NCBI RefSeq assembly: GCF_003224335.1
Contig: NZ_QKLF01000001.1
Span: 1 to 64,000, forward strand
Direction: 5' to 3'
Source: Curtobacterium sp. MCJR17_055
Lineage (GTDB): Bacteria; Actinomycetota; Actinomycetes; Actinomycetales; Microbacteriaceae
Length of the DNA: 64,000 nt
Part shown: piece after piece, positions 45,365 through 55,010 of the stretch
Layout: the number at the start of each line of letters is the position of its first letter
Numbering within the stretch: position 1 is the first letter of the stretch
The notes under the pieces: generated by a model
What the model was told of the DNA's origin: nothing
What the model saw: the letters and a program-made list of their open reading frames with translations, nothing else
The model's database searches: none
Position numbers and translations under genes: made by a program

Positions 45365-46226
45365 GCTGGACGAGCTCTCGTGCCAGCGACCGGTAGGCGT
45401 GCGCCGCGGCGTGGTCCGGAGCCGTCTGCGTGATCGGACGCGCGGAGACAGTGGCGTCGGGGAACTTGATCGTGCGGCCGATGACCGTGTCGAGGACCCG
45501 GTCACCGAAGGTCTCGACGACCCGCTCCATGACCTCCCGCGAGTGCAGCGTCCGTGCGTCGTACATGGTCGGGAGGATGCCGTCGAGCGTCAGGGCCGGG
45601 TTGAGCCGGTCGCGCACCTTGTCGATGGTCTCGATGAGCAGCGCGACACCGCGGAGGGCGAAGAACTCGCACTCGAGCGGGATGAGCACACCGTGCGCGG
45701 CCGTCAGGGCGTTCACGGTCAGGAGGCCGAGCGAGGGCTGGCAGTCGATGAGGATGACGTCGTAGTCGTTCGACACCTTCCGCAGCACGCTCGCGAGGAT
45801 CTGCTCCCGGGCGACCTCGTTGACCAGGTGCACCTCAGCCGCAGACAGGTCGATGTTCGCCGGGATGACGTCGAGCAACGGCACGTTCGTCGGCTGGATG
45901 ACCTGGTTCGGGTCCTTCACGGCGCCCATGAGCAGGTCGTAGACGGTGGGGATGTCGTGCGTCCGGACGCCGAGGCCGGCGGAGAGGGCACCCTGCGGGT
46001 CGAAGTCGACCGCCAGGACCTTCCGCCCGTACTCGGCCAGCGCGGCACCGAGGTTGATGGCGGTGGTGGTCTTGCCGACCCCGCCCTTCTGGTTGCACAG
46101 GGAGATGATGCGCGCCGGACCGTGGCCGTCCAGCTCGTCCGGCACGGGGAACGCCCGCACGGGCCGACCGGTCGGACCCGTGACGATGTCGCCGGTACCG
46201 GAGGCTGTCGTCGGGATGCTGCTCAC
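45348..46226 (-). CDS. parA: ParA/Soj-family ATPase
   Basis: A 292-residue Walker-type ATPase of the chromosome-partition family. The deviant Walker A KGGVGKTTT lies at residues 47-55, Walker A-prime is VDFDPQGALSAGLG and Walker B DVILIDCQPSLGLLT. It lies next to scpA-scpB without a parB partner, so this is likely the second, SMC-associated ParA copy rather than the oriC-linked one. GTG at 46226 is used because the frame upstream is Arg/Pro-rich. Confidence 0.88.
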   Translation of the reverse strand: MSSIPTTASGTGDIVTGPTGRPVRAFPVPDELDGHGPARIISLCNQKGGVGKTTTAINLGAALAEYGRKVLAVDFDPQGALSAGLGVRTHDIPTVYDLLMGAVKDPNQVIQPTNVPLLDVIPANIDLSAAEVHLVNEVAREQILASVLRKVSNDYDVILIDCQPSLGLLTVNALTAAHGVLIPLECEFFALRGVALLIETIDKVRDRLNPALTLDGILPTMYDARTLHSREVMERVVETFGDRVLDTVIGRTIKFPDATVSARPITQTAPDHAAAHAYRSLARELVQRGAVA

Positions 46227-46302
46227 CCGGCCATCGTACCGGCGCACCCGCGGCTCACCGGGCCGCACCGCCGAGCGGGTGGACCCGCGGGTCGGACCGG
46301 AC

Positions 46303-46330
46303 ACGGGCCTCCCGGTCGTCGGAGGGCCGT
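46303..46330 (-). terminator. Short hairpin after the histidine/SseB run
   Basis: ACGGGCCTCC (46303-46312) and GGAGGGCCGT (46321-46330) pair with one mismatch around an 8-base loop, immediately past the SseB-like stop. The left arm holds a minus-strand CGGGAGGCNCG copy. Confidence 0.5.
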
Positions 46331-46332
46331 GA

Positions 46333-47163
46333 TCAGGCGGCGCGGAGGGCGACGCGCATGCTGTCGACGCGTTCCGCGATCACCGGATCGGTGGCCCACC
46401 GCTGCTGCAGGCGCCCGACCAGTTCCGTCACCTGCTCGCGGTCGAGCCCGGCGATGAGTCGCAGGCCGACCGTGAGCTCGGGCCCGGCGAACCGGGAGAG
46501 CGGGTCCCCCGGTGACAGCTCGACCCGGACCACGGCCGGTTCGGTCTCGATCGTGCCGGCGAAGGCCCGCGCGACCTCGGGGTCCTCGGAGCACGGCGTC
46601 CAGGGCAGGTCCTGCCCGAGCGCCCACACCGCGGGCCGCCGCAGGACGAACTCGGTCGCTGCCGTGGGGTCGAGCACGACGAGTTGCGTGTCATCGCTCG
46701 CCGCGGCCATCGCCACCCGGCGGGACTCGACCGGGATCGGACGGGCATCGGCGTCCCAGGCGCGCATCGCCTCGACCGAGGTGAAGGCGGGCATGACGGC
46801 TCGGCCGTCCGGGCCGGCCACGGTCACGATCGACAGTTCCTGGGTCTTGTCGACGGTGCGCCCGTCCAGGGTCTCCCCGACGTCGCCCGCTTCGGCGACG
46901 AGCGGGATGAGCAGACGTGCCGAGCGGAGGGCGTCCACGACGGCGCCGTGCGGGCCTCCCGAGGCGACCGCGGTGATCGCGGCGACGAGGTCCGGGTCGG
47001 CCAGCCCGTCGTCCTCGGCGAACGTCGTGTCGTGTGCGTCGAACGTGCGACCGGCCCAGGGGTTCCCCGCGGAGTCGGCGGTGTGGTCGTGCGCCGCGTG
47101 CTCCTCGGCGGTCCGGTCGTCGGGTTCCGGACCCGTGCCGCGGCCATTCGAGATCCCCGCCAC
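46333..47163 (-). CDS. SseB-family protein
   Basis: A 276-residue protein whose middle resembles the SseB N-terminal domain: SARLLIPLVAEAG, then ELSIVTVAGPDGRAVMPAFT and AVWALGQDLPW. In actinobacteria such proteins commonly follow hisA/priA, as here with a three-base gap. Their role is unclear. The first 45 residues are polar and low complexity. No catalytic motif or signal peptide is seen. Confidence 0.75.
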   Translation of the reverse strand: MAGISNGRGTGPEPDDRTAEEHAAHDHTADSAGNPWAGRTFDAHDTTFAEDDGLADPDLVAAITAVASGGPHGAVVDALRSARLLIPLVAEAGDVGETLDGRTVDKTQELSIVTVAGPDGRAVMPAFTSVEAMRAWDADARPIPVESRRVAMAAASDDTQLVVLDPTAATEFVLRRPAVWALGQDLPWTPCSEDPEVARAFAGTIETEPAVVRVELSPGDPLSRFAGPELTVGLRLIAGLDREQVTELVGRLQQRWATDPVIAERVDSMRVALRAA

Positions 47164-47166
47164 GGA

Positions 47167-47913
47167 CTACTCCGAGGCGATGTCGAGCGCGGCCGGGAGC
47201 GTGAACGCCCCCGAGTACAGCGCCTTGCCGATGATCGCGCCCTCGAGACCGTGCGGCACGAGTTCGCGGAGCGCACGCAGGTCGTCGAGCGTCGAGATAC
47301 CGCCCGAGGCCACCACGGGCTGGTCGGTCCGGTCGCACACCTGGCGCAGCAGGTCGACGTTCGGGCCCTGCAGCGTGCCGTCCTTCGTGACGTCGGTGAC
47401 GACGTACCGGGCGCAGCCGGCGTCCTCGAGCCGGTCGAGCACCTCCCAGAGGTCGCCCGCGTCCTCGGTCCATCCCCGGCTGGCGAGGGTGGTGCCGCGG
47501 ACGTCGAGCCCCACGGCGATCTGCTCGCCGTACTGCCCGATGACCCGCGCGGCCCAGTCGGGGTTCTCGAGGGCGGCCGTGCCGAGGTTGACCCGGGCGG
47601 CACCGGTGGCGAGGGCGGCCTCGAGCGAGGCGTCGTCGCGGATGCCGCCGGAGAGCTCGACGGAGACGCCCTCGACCTCGCGGACGGCGTGCGCGATCAC
47701 CCTGCGGTTGTCGCCACGACCGAACGCCGCGTCGAGGTCCACGAGGTGGATCCACTCCGCCCCCTGGTCACGCCAGGTGCGGGCCGCGACGACGGGGTCG
47801 CCGTACCCGGTCTCGCTGCCGGCTTCGCCCTGGGTGAGGCGCACGGCCTGACCGTCGACGACGTCGACGGCCGGCAGCAGGACGAGGGGCTGGGTGGTGG
47901 AGAGCTCGGTCAT
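47167..47913 (-). CDS. priA: Bifunctional phosphoribosyl isomerase (histidine and tryptophan pathways)
   Basis: A 248-residue (beta/alpha)8 barrel that isomerises ProFAR in histidine synthesis and, in actinobacteria that lack trpF, PRA in tryptophan synthesis. Catalytic aspartates sit in [15 protein letters not shown] (N-terminal) and [16 protein letters not shown] (central). [11 protein letters not shown] and [13 protein letters not shown] bind phosphate. The dual role is inferred from lineage. It follows hisH by 20 bases. Confidence 0.92.
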   Translation of the reverse strand: MTELSTTQPLVLLPAVDVVDGQAVRLTQGEAGSETGYGDPVVAARTWRDQGAEWIHLVDLDAAFGRGDNRRVIAHAVREVEGVSVELSGGIRDDASLEAALATGAARVNLGTAALENPDWAARVIGQYGEQIAVGLDVRGTTLASRGWTEDAGDLWEVLDRLEDAGCARYVVTDVTKDGTLQGPNVDLLRQVCDRTDQPVVASGGISTLDDLRALRELVPHGLEGAIIGKALYSGAFTLPAALDIASE

Positions 47914-47933
47914 GGTCCCGTCGGGATCGGGGG

Positions 47934-48572
47934 TCACAGCGACGAGACCCAGTTGCGGAGGAGGCGGATGCCCGGCTCGCCGGACTTCTCCGGGTGGAAC
48001 TGCGTGGCGCTCAGTGGGCCGTTCTCGACCGCGGCGATGAACCGTTCCCCGTGCTCGGCCCAGGTGAGCTTCGGCGCACGGAACGGCCCGTACGCCTCGA
48101 GCGGGAAGTCGGTGACGCCGTAGGAGTGCACGAAGTAGAAGCGCTCGTCGCGGAGGCCGTCGAACAGCACGGAGTCCTCCGGGGCCTCGACCGTGTTCCA
48201 GCCCATGTGCGGCAGGACCTCGGCCTCGATCGGTTCGACGACGCCCGGCCACTGCCCGAGGCCCTCGACGTCGGCACCGCGCTCGACGCCGCGCTCGAAC
48301 AGGACCTGCATGCCGACGCAGATCCCGAGCACGGGGCGCCCACCGGCCAGGCGGTGGTCGACGATCTCGCCGCCGCGCACCCCCTCGAGCTGGTCGACGA
48401 CCGCGGCGAACGCACCGACACCGGGGACCAGGAGTCCGTCGGCCTTGAGCGCGGCCTGCTTGTCGTTCGAGAGCGTCACGTCGGCGCCGGCGCGCTCGAG
48501 CGCCTTCGCGGCGGAGTGGACGTTGCCGGAGCCGTAGTCCAGGACGACGACGTTCGGCCGGGTGGTGCTCAC
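47934..48572 (-). CDS. hisH: Imidazole glycerol phosphate synthase, glutaminase subunit
   Basis: A 212-residue class I glutamine amidotransferase that supplies ammonia to HisF. The nucleophile is C85 in [12 protein letters not shown] and the His-Glu pair is in [23 protein letters not shown] opens the protein. GTG at 48572 overlaps the hisB stop (GTGA). The partner hisF is not in this window. Confidence 0.94.
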   Translation of the reverse strand: MSTTRPNVVVLDYGSGNVHSAAKALERAGADVTLSNDKQAALKADGLLVPGVGAFAAVVDQLEGVRGGEIVDHRLAGGRPVLGICVGMQVLFERGVERGADVEGLGQWPGVVEPIEAEVLPHMGWNTVEAPEDSVLFDGLRDERFYFVHSYGVTDFPLEAYGPFRAPKLTWAEHGERFIAAVENGPLSATQFHPEKSGEPGIRLLRNWVSSL

Positions 48573-49171
48573 AGCGTGCCCTTCGTGGACGGGATGCCGT
48601 CGACGCGCGGGTCGAGTTCGACGGCGCGGCGCATGGCCCGGGCGAAGGCCTTGAACTCGGCCTCCGCGATGTGGTGGGGGTCGCGGCCGTCGAGGACGCG
48701 GACGTGGACCGTGATGCCGGCGTTCATCGTGATCGCCTCGAACACGTGCCGGACCATGGACCCGGTGAAGTGTCCGCCGATGCGGTGGAACTCGAAGCCG
48801 GCGGGCTCTCCGGTGTGGACGAGGTACGGACGACCGGACACGTCGACGACCGCCTGCGCCAGGGCTTCGTCGAGCGGGACGAGGGCGTCGCCGTAGCGGC
48901 CGATGCCCGCGCGGTCGCCGAGCGCCTGCCGGAGCGCCTGCCCCAGCACGATGCCGGTGTCCTCGACCGTGTGGTGCACGTCGATGTCCGTGTCGCCGGA
49001 GCTCTGCACGCGCAGGTCGATCAGGGAGTGCTTGCTGAACGCCGTCAGCATGTGGTCGAAGAACGGCACGCTCGTCGCGATCTCGGACTTCCCGGTGCCG
49101 TCGAGGTCGAGCGACAGGGACACGGTCGACTCGCTCGTCGAGCGGGTGATCTCGGCGGTGCGCGCGGTCAT
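48569..49171 (-). CDS. hisB: Imidazoleglycerol-phosphate dehydratase
   Basis: A 200-residue monofunctional HisB that dehydrates IGP in histidine synthesis. The two metal-binding motifs are present: [17 protein letters not shown] with [16 protein letters not shown], and the second copy [17 protein letters not shown] with [17 protein letters not shown]. It overlaps hisC by ATGA and hisH by GTGA, giving a tightly coupled operon. Confidence 0.95.
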   Translation of the reverse strand: MTARTAEITRSTSESTVSLSLDLDGTGKSEIATSVPFFDHMLTAFSKHSLIDLRVQSSGDTDIDVHHTVEDTGIVLGQALRQALGDRAGIGRYGDALVPLDEALAQAVVDVSGRPYLVHTGEPAGFEFHRIGGHFTGSMVRHVFEAITMNAGITVHVRVLDGRDPHHIAEAEFKAFARAMRRAVELDPRVDGIPSTKGTL

Positions 49172-50274
49172 GCTGCAACCCTAACGGGCGGCTGCTCGGC
49201 GGCGACCGCGCGCATGGCGTCGAGGAAAGCGGTCGTCTCCTCCGCCGTCCCGGCGCTCACGCGGAGGTGGTTCGGGATGCCGAGGTCGCGCACGATCACG
49301 TCGCGCTCGAGCAGCGACTCGAACGCTGCCCGCGGGTCGGCGACCCCGCCGAACAGCACGAAGTTCGACCAGGTCTCGTGCGGCTGGTACCCCATCGCGC
49401 GCAGTTCCGTCACCATGCGGTCGCGCTGCCCGCGGATGTCGTCGACCATGCGCAGCATCTCCGGGGCGTGCCGGAGGGCGGCGACGGCCGCGGCCTGGGT
49501 CAGGGCGGACAGGTGGTACGGCAAGCGCACGAGGCGGAGCGCGTCGATGACGGCGGGGTCCGCGGCGAGGTAGCCGACCCGGGCGCCGGCGAAGGCGAAG
49601 GCCTTGCTCATGGTGCGGGACACGACCAGGCGCTCCCGACCGGGCAGGAGGGTGAGCGCGGTCGGCTGCCCGACGGGCATGAACTCGGCGTACGCCTCGT
49701 CGACCATCACGATGCCGTCGGTCGCGTCGTACACGGCCTCGATCGTGGCGAGCTCGAGTGGCGTCCCGGTCGGGTTGTTCGGCCCGCAGAGGAAGACGAG
49801 GTCCGGCCGGTGGGCGGTGACCGCGGCCACGGCCGTCTCCGGCGAGATCCGGAATGCATCGTCACGCTCGGCGGGGATCCAAGCGGTGCCGGTCCCCGAC
49901 GCGATGATCGAGTGCATCGAGTAGGTGGGCGGGAACCCGAGCACGCTCCGCCCCGGGCCACCGAAGGCCTGGAGGAGCTGTTGGATGACCTCGTTCGAGC
50001 CGTTCGCCGCCCAGATCGACTCCGGTCCGAGTCCGTGCCCGAGGTACCCGGCGAGTGACTCCCGCAGCTCGGTGAACTCGCGGTCCGGGTAGCGGTTGAC
50101 GGTCGTCAGCGCTCGGCGGATCGAGGCGACGATGTCCTCCGCGACGTCCTCCGGGACGGGATGCGTGTTCTCGTTGACGTTGAGCTGCACGCGGACGTGC
50201 TTCTGCGGGGCGCCGTAGGGGCTCTGCCCGCGCAGGTCGTCTCGGATGGGGAGGTCTTCGAGCGTGGTTGCCAC
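49168..50274 (-). CDS. hisC: Histidinol-phosphate aminotransferase
   Basis: A 368-residue PLP enzyme converting imidazole acetol phosphate to histidinol phosphate. Family signs are [13 protein letters not shown] near residue 30, [30 protein letters not shown] and the PLP-lysine motif [20 protein letters not shown] at 50274 gives a normal family N-terminus. It is the first gene of hisC-hisB-hisH-priA-sseB. No histidine-rich leader or riboswitch is visible in the 95 bases upstream. Confidence 0.93.
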   Translation of the reverse strand: MATTLEDLPIRDDLRGQSPYGAPQKHVRVQLNVNENTHPVPEDVAEDIVASIRRALTTVNRYPDREFTELRESLAGYLGHGLGPESIWAANGSNEVIQQLLQAFGGPGRSVLGFPPTYSMHSIIASGTGTAWIPAERDDAFRISPETAVAAVTAHRPDLVFLCGPNNPTGTPLELATIEAVYDATDGIVMVDEAYAEFMPVGQPTALTLLPGRERLVVSRTMSKAFAFAGARVGYLAADPAVIDALRLVRLPYHLSALTQAAAVAALRHAPEMLRMVDDIRGQRDRMVTELRAMGYQPHETWSNFVLFGGVADPRAAFESLLERDVIVRDLGIPNHLRVSAGTAEETTAFLDAMRAVAAEQPPVRVAA

Positions 50275-50369
50275 CGATCCATCGTAGGCCGCGTCGCCTC
50301 GGGGCTCGCCGCCCGTCCGGACGGTGCCGCGTGATCGGTGGTCGCGCCGGGCGCCCAGCGGTCGGACGG

Positions 50370-50732
50370 TCAGTTGCCGTACTGGGCCGGGATGGCGATC
50401 TCCTGGCCGGCCTGCACACCCGAGCCGTCGAGTGCGTTGAGGCTCACGACGTCCTGGACGAAGTCGCGCGGGTCGGAGTCGGGCGCGGTCTGCTCGGCCA
50501 GCTGCCACAGGGTCTCGCCCGGCTGGACCGTGACGGTGTCGAAGTGCACGTCGGCCGCCCGGTCACCGGCAGATGCCTGACCGCCGTTGAGCATCGCGAT
50601 CCCGACGCAGAACAGCACGGGAAGGGCGGCGAGGGTCGTGAAGACGACCCGCCCGCGGCGGGTGAGACGGAGACGCGTCCGCACTGCGTGTGCTGCGGTG
50701 TGCTGCGTGTCCACGATGGCGTTGGTGCTCAT
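50370..50732 (-). CDS. Small membrane-anchored LysM protein, probable SOS cell-division regulator
   Basis: A 120-residue protein: about 30 cytosolic residues, one membrane span ([20 protein letters not shown], residues 30-50) and a C-terminal LysM domain ([18 protein letters not shown] to [19 protein letters not shown]) that binds peptidoglycan. The size, layout and position divergent from lexA match YneA/DivS-type proteins that delay division during DNA damage. The assignment of function is inference. An AGGAAGG ribosome site precedes the ATG, and an SOS box overlaps its -10. Confidence 0.8.
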   Translation of the reverse strand: MSTNAIVDTQHTAAHAVRTRLRLTRRGRVVFTTLAALPVLFCVGIAMLNGGQASAGDRAADVHFDTVTVQPGETLWQLAEQTAPDSDPRDFVQDVVSLNALDGSGVQAGQEIAIPAQYGN

Positions 50733-50797
50733 GTCGTTGCCTTCCTGCTTGCCGTCGGAGTCCGACCGGTCCGGATGGGCCGACCGAAGCCGTGTAC

Positions 50798-50828
50798 CGA
50801 ACATACGTTCGATTGGGTGGATGCACAA
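50798..50828 (-). promoter_or_regulatory. SOS box overlapping the LysM gene promoter
   Basis: CGAAC-ATAC-GTTCG at 50798-50811 matches the actinobacterial LexA consensus CGAAC-N4-GTTCG fully. On the minus strand a promoter reads TTGTGC (50823-50828), 17 bases, TATGTT (50800-50805), so the -10 lies inside the LexA site. Confidence 0.85.
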
Positions 50829-50870
50829 GTCCCGTGGAGGGATCTGTGGGGGGATTTCCTGCGACACGCT

Positions 50871-50908
50871 CGAACAGGTGTTTGGCCCGGGTGCGCCGAC
50901 CGGATACT
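50871..50908 (+). promoter_or_regulatory. lexA promoter with SOS box
   Basis: CGAAC-AGGT-GTTTG (50871-50884) has one mismatch to the SOS consensus. It overlaps a promoter with -35 TTTGGC (50881-50886), a 16-base spacer and -10 GATACT (50903-50908). This is the expected autoregulatory site of lexA. Confidence 0.7.
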
Positions 50909-50988
50909 GTTTCGAGCGACTGGAACGAGTCTCGCGGCCACCACCGACATTCCCGCGGACACCGTTCCACCGCGACGAAGGGCGAGAC

Positions 50989-51633
50989 GTGACGGACGAA
51001 CTGCGCGGACAGAAACCGCTGACCGCGAAGCAGCAGTCGATCCTCGACGCCATCCGCGCGTCGATCGCCAGCCGGGGCTACCCGCCGAGCATGCGCGAGA
51101 TCGGCGACGCCGCCGGCCTCTCGTCACTCTCGAGCGTCTCGCACCAGCTCGGACAGCTCGAGCTCGGCGGGTGGATCCGTCGTGACCCGAACCGCCCGCG
51201 CGCGCTCGAGGTCCTCGTCGACGAGCCGGCGCCCGGCACCGACGGGCCGGACGTGGACGCCACCACCCTCGTGCCGCTGGTCGGGCGCATCGCGGCCGGT
51301 GTCCCGATCACCGCGGAGCAGCACGTCGACGAGATCATCCCGCTCCCCCGTCAGCTGGTCGGGACGGGCGACCTCTTCATGCTCAAGGTCGTGGGCGAGT
51401 CGATGATCGACGCCGCGATCTGCGACGGCGACTGGGTGGTCGTCCGTGCACAGCAGACCGCCGAGAACGGTGACGTCGTCGCCGCCATGCTCGACGAGGA
51501 AGCGACCGTCAAGGTCTTCCGTCAGCGCGACGGGCACACGTGGCTGCTGCCCCGCAACTCCGCGTTCGAGCCGATCCTCGGCGACGCCGCGACGGTCCTC
51601 GGCAAGGTCGTCGCGGTCCTCCGCTCCCTCTGA
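50989..51633 (+). CDS. lexA: LexA repressor
   Basis: Represses SOS genes and cleaves itself when RecA filaments form. The 214-residue protein has the winged helix ([20 protein letters not shown], residues 35-54), cleavage site A103-G104 in RIAAGVP, nucleophile S138 in VVGESMID and general base K175 in [11 protein letters not shown] at 50989 gives the family start. Two SOS boxes in the divergent intergenic region should control it and the LysM gene. Confidence 0.96.
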   Translation: MTDELRGQKPLTAKQQSILDAIRASIASRGYPPSMREIGDAAGLSSLSSVSHQLGQLELGGWIRRDPNRPRALEVLVDEPAPGTDGPDVDATTLVPLVGRIAAGVPITAEQHVDEIIPLPRQLVGTGDLFMLKVVGESMIDAAICDGDWVVVRAQQTAENGDVVAAMLDEEATVKVFRQRDGHTWLLPRNSAFEPILGDAATVLGKVVAVLRSL

Positions 51634-51651
51634 CACCACTCCCCGACACAC

Positions 51652-51703
51652 GACGAGGGCGGCCGCACGCATCGCGAAGGCGGTGCGGGCAGCCGCCCTC
51701 GTC
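51652..51703. terminator. First of two tandem hairpins between lexA and hflX
   Basis: GACGAGGGCGGC (51652-51663) and GCCGCCCTCGTC (51692-51703) pair perfectly. Inside, CGCAC and GTGCG add a further short stem. It starts 18 bases after the lexA stop. Confidence 0.7.
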
Positions 51704-51720
51704 CCGGTCCCGCGGGACGC

Positions 51721-51764
51721 CGGACGGGAGGCGCGGTGCGAGCGTGCACCGCGCCTCCCGTCCG
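51721..51764. terminator. Second hairpin between lexA and hflX, 19-bp perfect stem
   Basis: Arm 51721-51739 is exactly complementary to 51746-51764 with a 6-base loop. Both arms are copies of the CGGGAGGCNCG motif. It lies 12 bases past the hflX stop, so it mainly ends hflX transcripts. Confidence 0.85.
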
Positions 51765-51775
51765 GCGGACCAGCG

Positions 51776-53320
51776 TCAGACGGACGCGACCGGCGCGACC
51801 ACGTACGGGTCGAGTTCGGCGACCTCCCGCTGGAAGACCCGCACCCGGAGGCGCGTCCCCTCCGCCACGTAGTCGAGGGACTCGACCGCGCCGGCGTCGT
51901 GCAGCTGCGAGACCAGGTCGCCGCGGGAGAACGGCAGGACGACGGTCAGTTCGACGTCGGGCTCCGGCAGGCGAGCCTCGATCGCCGCGAGCAGGTCCGG
52001 GATGCCGGCACCGGTCCGCGCCGACACGAAGACGGCGTCCGGCGCGAGCGCCACGAGGGCCATGCGCTGGGTGTCGTCGATCAGGTCGGCCTTGTTGAAC
52101 ACGACGACCTCCGGGATGTCGCGCGCGCCGACGTCGCCGATCACGTCGCGGACGGTCGCGAGCTGCGCCGCCGGGTCCGGGTGGGAGCCGTCCACGACGT
52201 GCACGATGACATCCGCGTTCCCGACCTCCTCGAGCGTCGAACGGAACGCCTCGACCAACTGGTGCGGGAGGTTCCGGACGAAGCCCACGGTGTCCGTGAA
52301 GGTGAACTCGCGACCCTTCGACGTCTCCGTGCGCCGGACCGTCGAGTCGAGGGTGGCGAACAGCTGGTTCTGCACCAGGACGCCTGCGCTCGTCAGTCGG
52401 TTGAGCAGCGAGGACTTGCCGGCGTTCGTGTACCCGGCGATCGCGACGCTCGGGACGTCGTTGCGGTCGCGGTCGGCACGCTTGGCCTCGCGGGCGGGTG
52501 TGAAGGACGCGATCTGACGGCGCAACTTCGCCATCCGGGTGTGGATGCGGCGTCGGTCGAGCTCGATCTTCGTCTCACCGGGACCACGGGAGCCCATACC
52601 TGCACCGCCGGAGACCTGACCACCGGCCTGTCGGGACATCGATTCACCCCAACCGCGCAGACGCGGCAGCAGGTACTCGAGCTGTGCGAGCTCGACCTGC
52701 GCCTTGCCCTCGCGGGTGGTGGCGTGCTGACTGAAGATGTCCAGGATCACGGCCGTCCGGTCGATCACCTTGACCTTCACGACGTCCTCGAGCGCGCGCC
52801 GCTGCGAGGGTGCGAGTTCGGTGTCGGCGATGACCGTGTCGGCACCGGTGGCCTTGACCACCGTCGCGAGTTCCTGGGCCTTGCCCTTGCCGAGGTACGT
52901 CGCCGGGTCCGGGTTCGGTCGGCGCTGCAGGAGGCCGTCGAGCACCACGGCACCGGCGGTCTCGGCGAGGGCCGACAGTTCGCGGAGGGAGTTCTCGGCG
53001 TCGGAGGCGTCGCCCTGCGCGTACACGCCGATGAGGACGACCCGCTCGAGCCGGAGCTGCCGGTACTCGACCTCGGTGACGTCCTCGAGCTCGGTGGAGA
53101 GGCCGCCGACGCGGCGCAGCGCCGCACGGTCCTCACGGTCGTACTGTTCGCCGTCGCCGTCCCAGCCCTGCTCGTCCACCGAGCGGGTCTGGATCGCCTG
53201 CGCCGGCGCGAAGATGGAGGATGCTGCGCGCCGGTCGGCGTTGCGCAGCACCCGCTCGACGACACCGTCTGCGCTGTCGTCGTGGATGGTCTGTTCGTCC
53301 TGCTGATGGGATTCCGTCAT
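51776..53320 (-). CDS. hflX: GTPase HflX
   Basis: A 514-residue ribosome-associated GTPase that splits stalled or heat-damaged 70S ribosomes. The N-terminal domain includes YLGKGKAQELATVVKATGAD and the glycine-rich MGSRGPGETKIELDRRRI loop. The G domain has GYTNAGKSSLLNRL, FATLDSTVRR and DTVGFVRNLPHQLVEAF, with NKAD for guanine recognition. The N-terminal 90 residues are longer and more acidic than E. coli HflX. ATG at 53320 is chosen over 53383, which lies in the divergent gene's leader. Confidence 0.93.
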   Translation of the reverse strand: MTESHQQDEQTIHDDSADGVVERVLRNADRRAASSIFAPAQAIQTRSVDEQGWDGDGEQYDREDRAALRRVGGLSTELEDVTEVEYRQLRLERVVLIGVYAQGDASDAENSLRELSALAETAGAVVLDGLLQRRPNPDPATYLGKGKAQELATVVKATGADTVIADTELAPSQRRALEDVVKVKVIDRTAVILDIFSQHATTREGKAQVELAQLEYLLPRLRGWGESMSRQAGGQVSGGAGMGSRGPGETKIELDRRRIHTRMAKLRRQIASFTPAREAKRADRDRNDVPSVAIAGYTNAGKSSLLNRLTSAGVLVQNQLFATLDSTVRRTETSKGREFTFTDTVGFVRNLPHQLVEAFRSTLEEVGNADVIVHVVDGSHPDPAAQLATVRDVIGDVGARDIPEVVVFNKADLIDDTQRMALVALAPDAVFVSARTGAGIPDLLAAIEARLPEPDVELTVVLPFSRGDLVSQLHDAGAVESLDYVAEGTRLRVRVFQREVAELDPYVVAPVASV

Positions 53321-53381
53321 GCTGTCCACAGGGTACCTCCGGAGCCCTCTGGACACACGGGGTTCCCGGTACGGTTCTTCC

Positions 53382-53993
53382 ATGGCGAACGACCACTACT
53401 TCTCTGCCACTCCGGAGAGCCCGGCGCGGCCGCGGCAGATCCGCGTGACGCTCGCCGGTCGGACGCTCGACCTCACCACCGCCGCCGGCGTCTTCAGCCC
53501 GGACGGCATCGACCGCGGCACGAGCGTGCTGCTGCGCACCGTCCCCGCGCCCGCGCCCACCGGGGACCTGCTCGACGTCGGATGCGGGTGGGGTCCGTTG
53601 GCGATCACCATGGCGCTGCAGTCCCCCGACGCCCACGTGTGGGGCGTCGACGTCAACGAGCGCGTCCTCGACCTGGCGCGCACCAACGCCGCCACTGCCG
53701 GAGCGGACAACGTGACGGTGGGTCTGCCCGCCGACATCCCGTCCGACGCGACGTTCCGGACGATCTGGTCGAACCCGCCGATCCGGGTCGGCAAGGACGA
53801 ACTGCACGACATCCTCCGCACGTGGATCCCCCGGCTCGCCGTCGGCGGGGACGCCTGGCTCGTGGTGTCGAAGGACCTCGGCGGGGACTCCCTGCAGCGC
53901 TGGTTGCAGCAGACGCTGGCGGAGGGCTTCACCGTCACGCGGGCGACGACCGACAAGGGCTTCCGCGTCATCCGGGTGCACCGGACGGCGTGA
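53382..53993 (+). CDS. RsmC-like class I SAM-dependent methyltransferase
   Basis: A 203-residue methyltransferase. The SAM-binding motif LLDVGCGWGPLAITMAL is near residues 63-79, VWGVDVNERVLDLARTNAA follows, and the catalytic IWSNPPIRVGKDELH matches the NPPxHxGK signature of 16S rRNA (guanine-1207-N2) methyltransferases, here with Arg in place of His. It is half the length of E. coli RsmC and corresponds to the catalytic half only. Divergent from hflX with a 61-base gap. Confidence 0.82.
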   Translation: MANDHYFSATPESPARPRQIRVTLAGRTLDLTTAAGVFSPDGIDRGTSVLLRTVPAPAPTGDLLDVGCGWGPLAITMALQSPDAHVWGVDVNERVLDLARTNAATAGADNVTVGLPADIPSDATFRTIWSNPPIRVGKDELHDILRTWIPRLAVGGDAWLVVSKDLGGDSLQRWLQQTLAEGFTVTRATTDKGFRVIRVHRTA

Positions 53994-54025
53994 CCGGGGC
54001 CGGGTGAGGCCTGCCCGGCCCAGCT

Positions 54026-54105
54026 CAGCTCGGGCGGGCCCGGATCAGCTCGGGCGGGCCCGGCCCAGCTCGGACGGACCCAGACCAGCTCGGACGGACC
54101 CAGAC
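54026..54105. repeat. Four tandem 20-bp intergenic repeats
   Basis: Units start at 54026, 54046, 54066 and 54086, each beginning CAGCTCGG. The first pair share CGGGCGGGCCCGG and the second pair are identical with CGGACGGACCCAGAC. The array lies between the convergent methyltransferase and dapF genes. Confidence 0.85.
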
Positions 54106-54119
54106 GGGCTCAGGCCGCC

Positions 54120-55010
54120 TCAGACCGCGAGGTCCCCCGAGAAGACGAGTTCCGCCGGACCGGCGAGCGAGACGTGCTCGCCGTCCTCCGCGGCGAACAT
54201 GCGCACGGTGAGCACGCCGCCCGGAACGCGGACGCGCCAGGTGTCGGGCGCTGCCGAGCCCGCCCAGTACCGGGTCGCGAGGGCCGCGGCGATCGCACCC
54301 GTCCCGCACGACAGCGTCTCGCCACTCCCACGCTCGTGCACGCGCATCGTGATCTCGCCGACACCGTCCGTGACGAGTGGGTCGCCGGGGAGCACGAACT
54401 CGACGTTCGCGCCCGAAGCGGGAGCCGGGTCGAGCACCGGCACGTAGGTCAGGTCGATGCCGGCGAGCTCCTCCTCGCTGGCGACCGCCACGACGACGTG
54501 CGGGTTGCCCACGTCGATGCCGAGGCCGGGCCGTGCGCGGTCGAGCTCCTTCGCGCGGACGAGGACGTCGTCCGACCCGCCACCGTCGATGCCGAGACGC
54601 CACCGGCCGAGGTCGGCAGCGAAGCCCGTCGACGACCGTTGGATGTCGACGAGGCCCTTCCGGCTGCCCACGGTCAGGGTCTGTCCCGGGGCGAGGTCGA
54701 CGAGTCCCGCCTCGGTCAGGTACCGGGCGAAGACGCGGATCCCGTTGCCACACATCTCGGCCACCGAGCCGTCGGCGTTGTGGTAGTCCATGAACCAGGT
54801 GGCGTCCGGGTCCTCGGCGAGGACCGCTCGGCCCTCGGGGATCGCGTCGGACCGCACCGCCCGGATGACGCCGTCGGCGCCGACGCCGAACCGCCGGTCT
54901 GCGATCGCACGGATCCGGTCCGGGGTCAGGTCGACCGTCGCGTCGGGGTCGGCGAACAGGACGAAGTCGTTGCCGGTCCCGTGGCCCTTGGTGAAGTGCA
55001 GCTCGGTCAC
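54120..55010 (-). CDS. dapF: Diaminopimelate epimerase
   Basis: Interconverts LL- and meso-diaminopimelate for lysine and peptidoglycan synthesis. The two catalytic cysteines are C87 ([14 protein letters not shown]) and C235 ([13 protein letters not shown]). [14 protein letters not shown] opens the 296-residue protein. The ATG at 55010 overlaps the miaA stop by ATGA, placing it last in the recA-recX-miaB-miaA-dapF run. Confidence 0.95.
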   Translation of the reverse strand: MTELHFTKGHGTGNDFVLFADPDATVDLTPDRIRAIADRRFGVGADGVIRAVRSDAIPEGRAVLAEDPDATWFMDYHNADGSVAEMCGNGIRVFARYLTEAGLVDLAPGQTLTVGSRKGLVDIQRSSTGFAADLGRWRLGIDGGGSDDVLVRAKELDRARPGLGIDVGNPHVVVAVASEEELAGIDLTYVPVLDPAPASGANVEFVLPGDPLVTDGVGEITMRVHERGSGETLSCGTGAIAAALATRYWAGSAAPDTWRVRVPGGVLTVRMFAAEDGEHVSLAGPAELVFSGDLAV

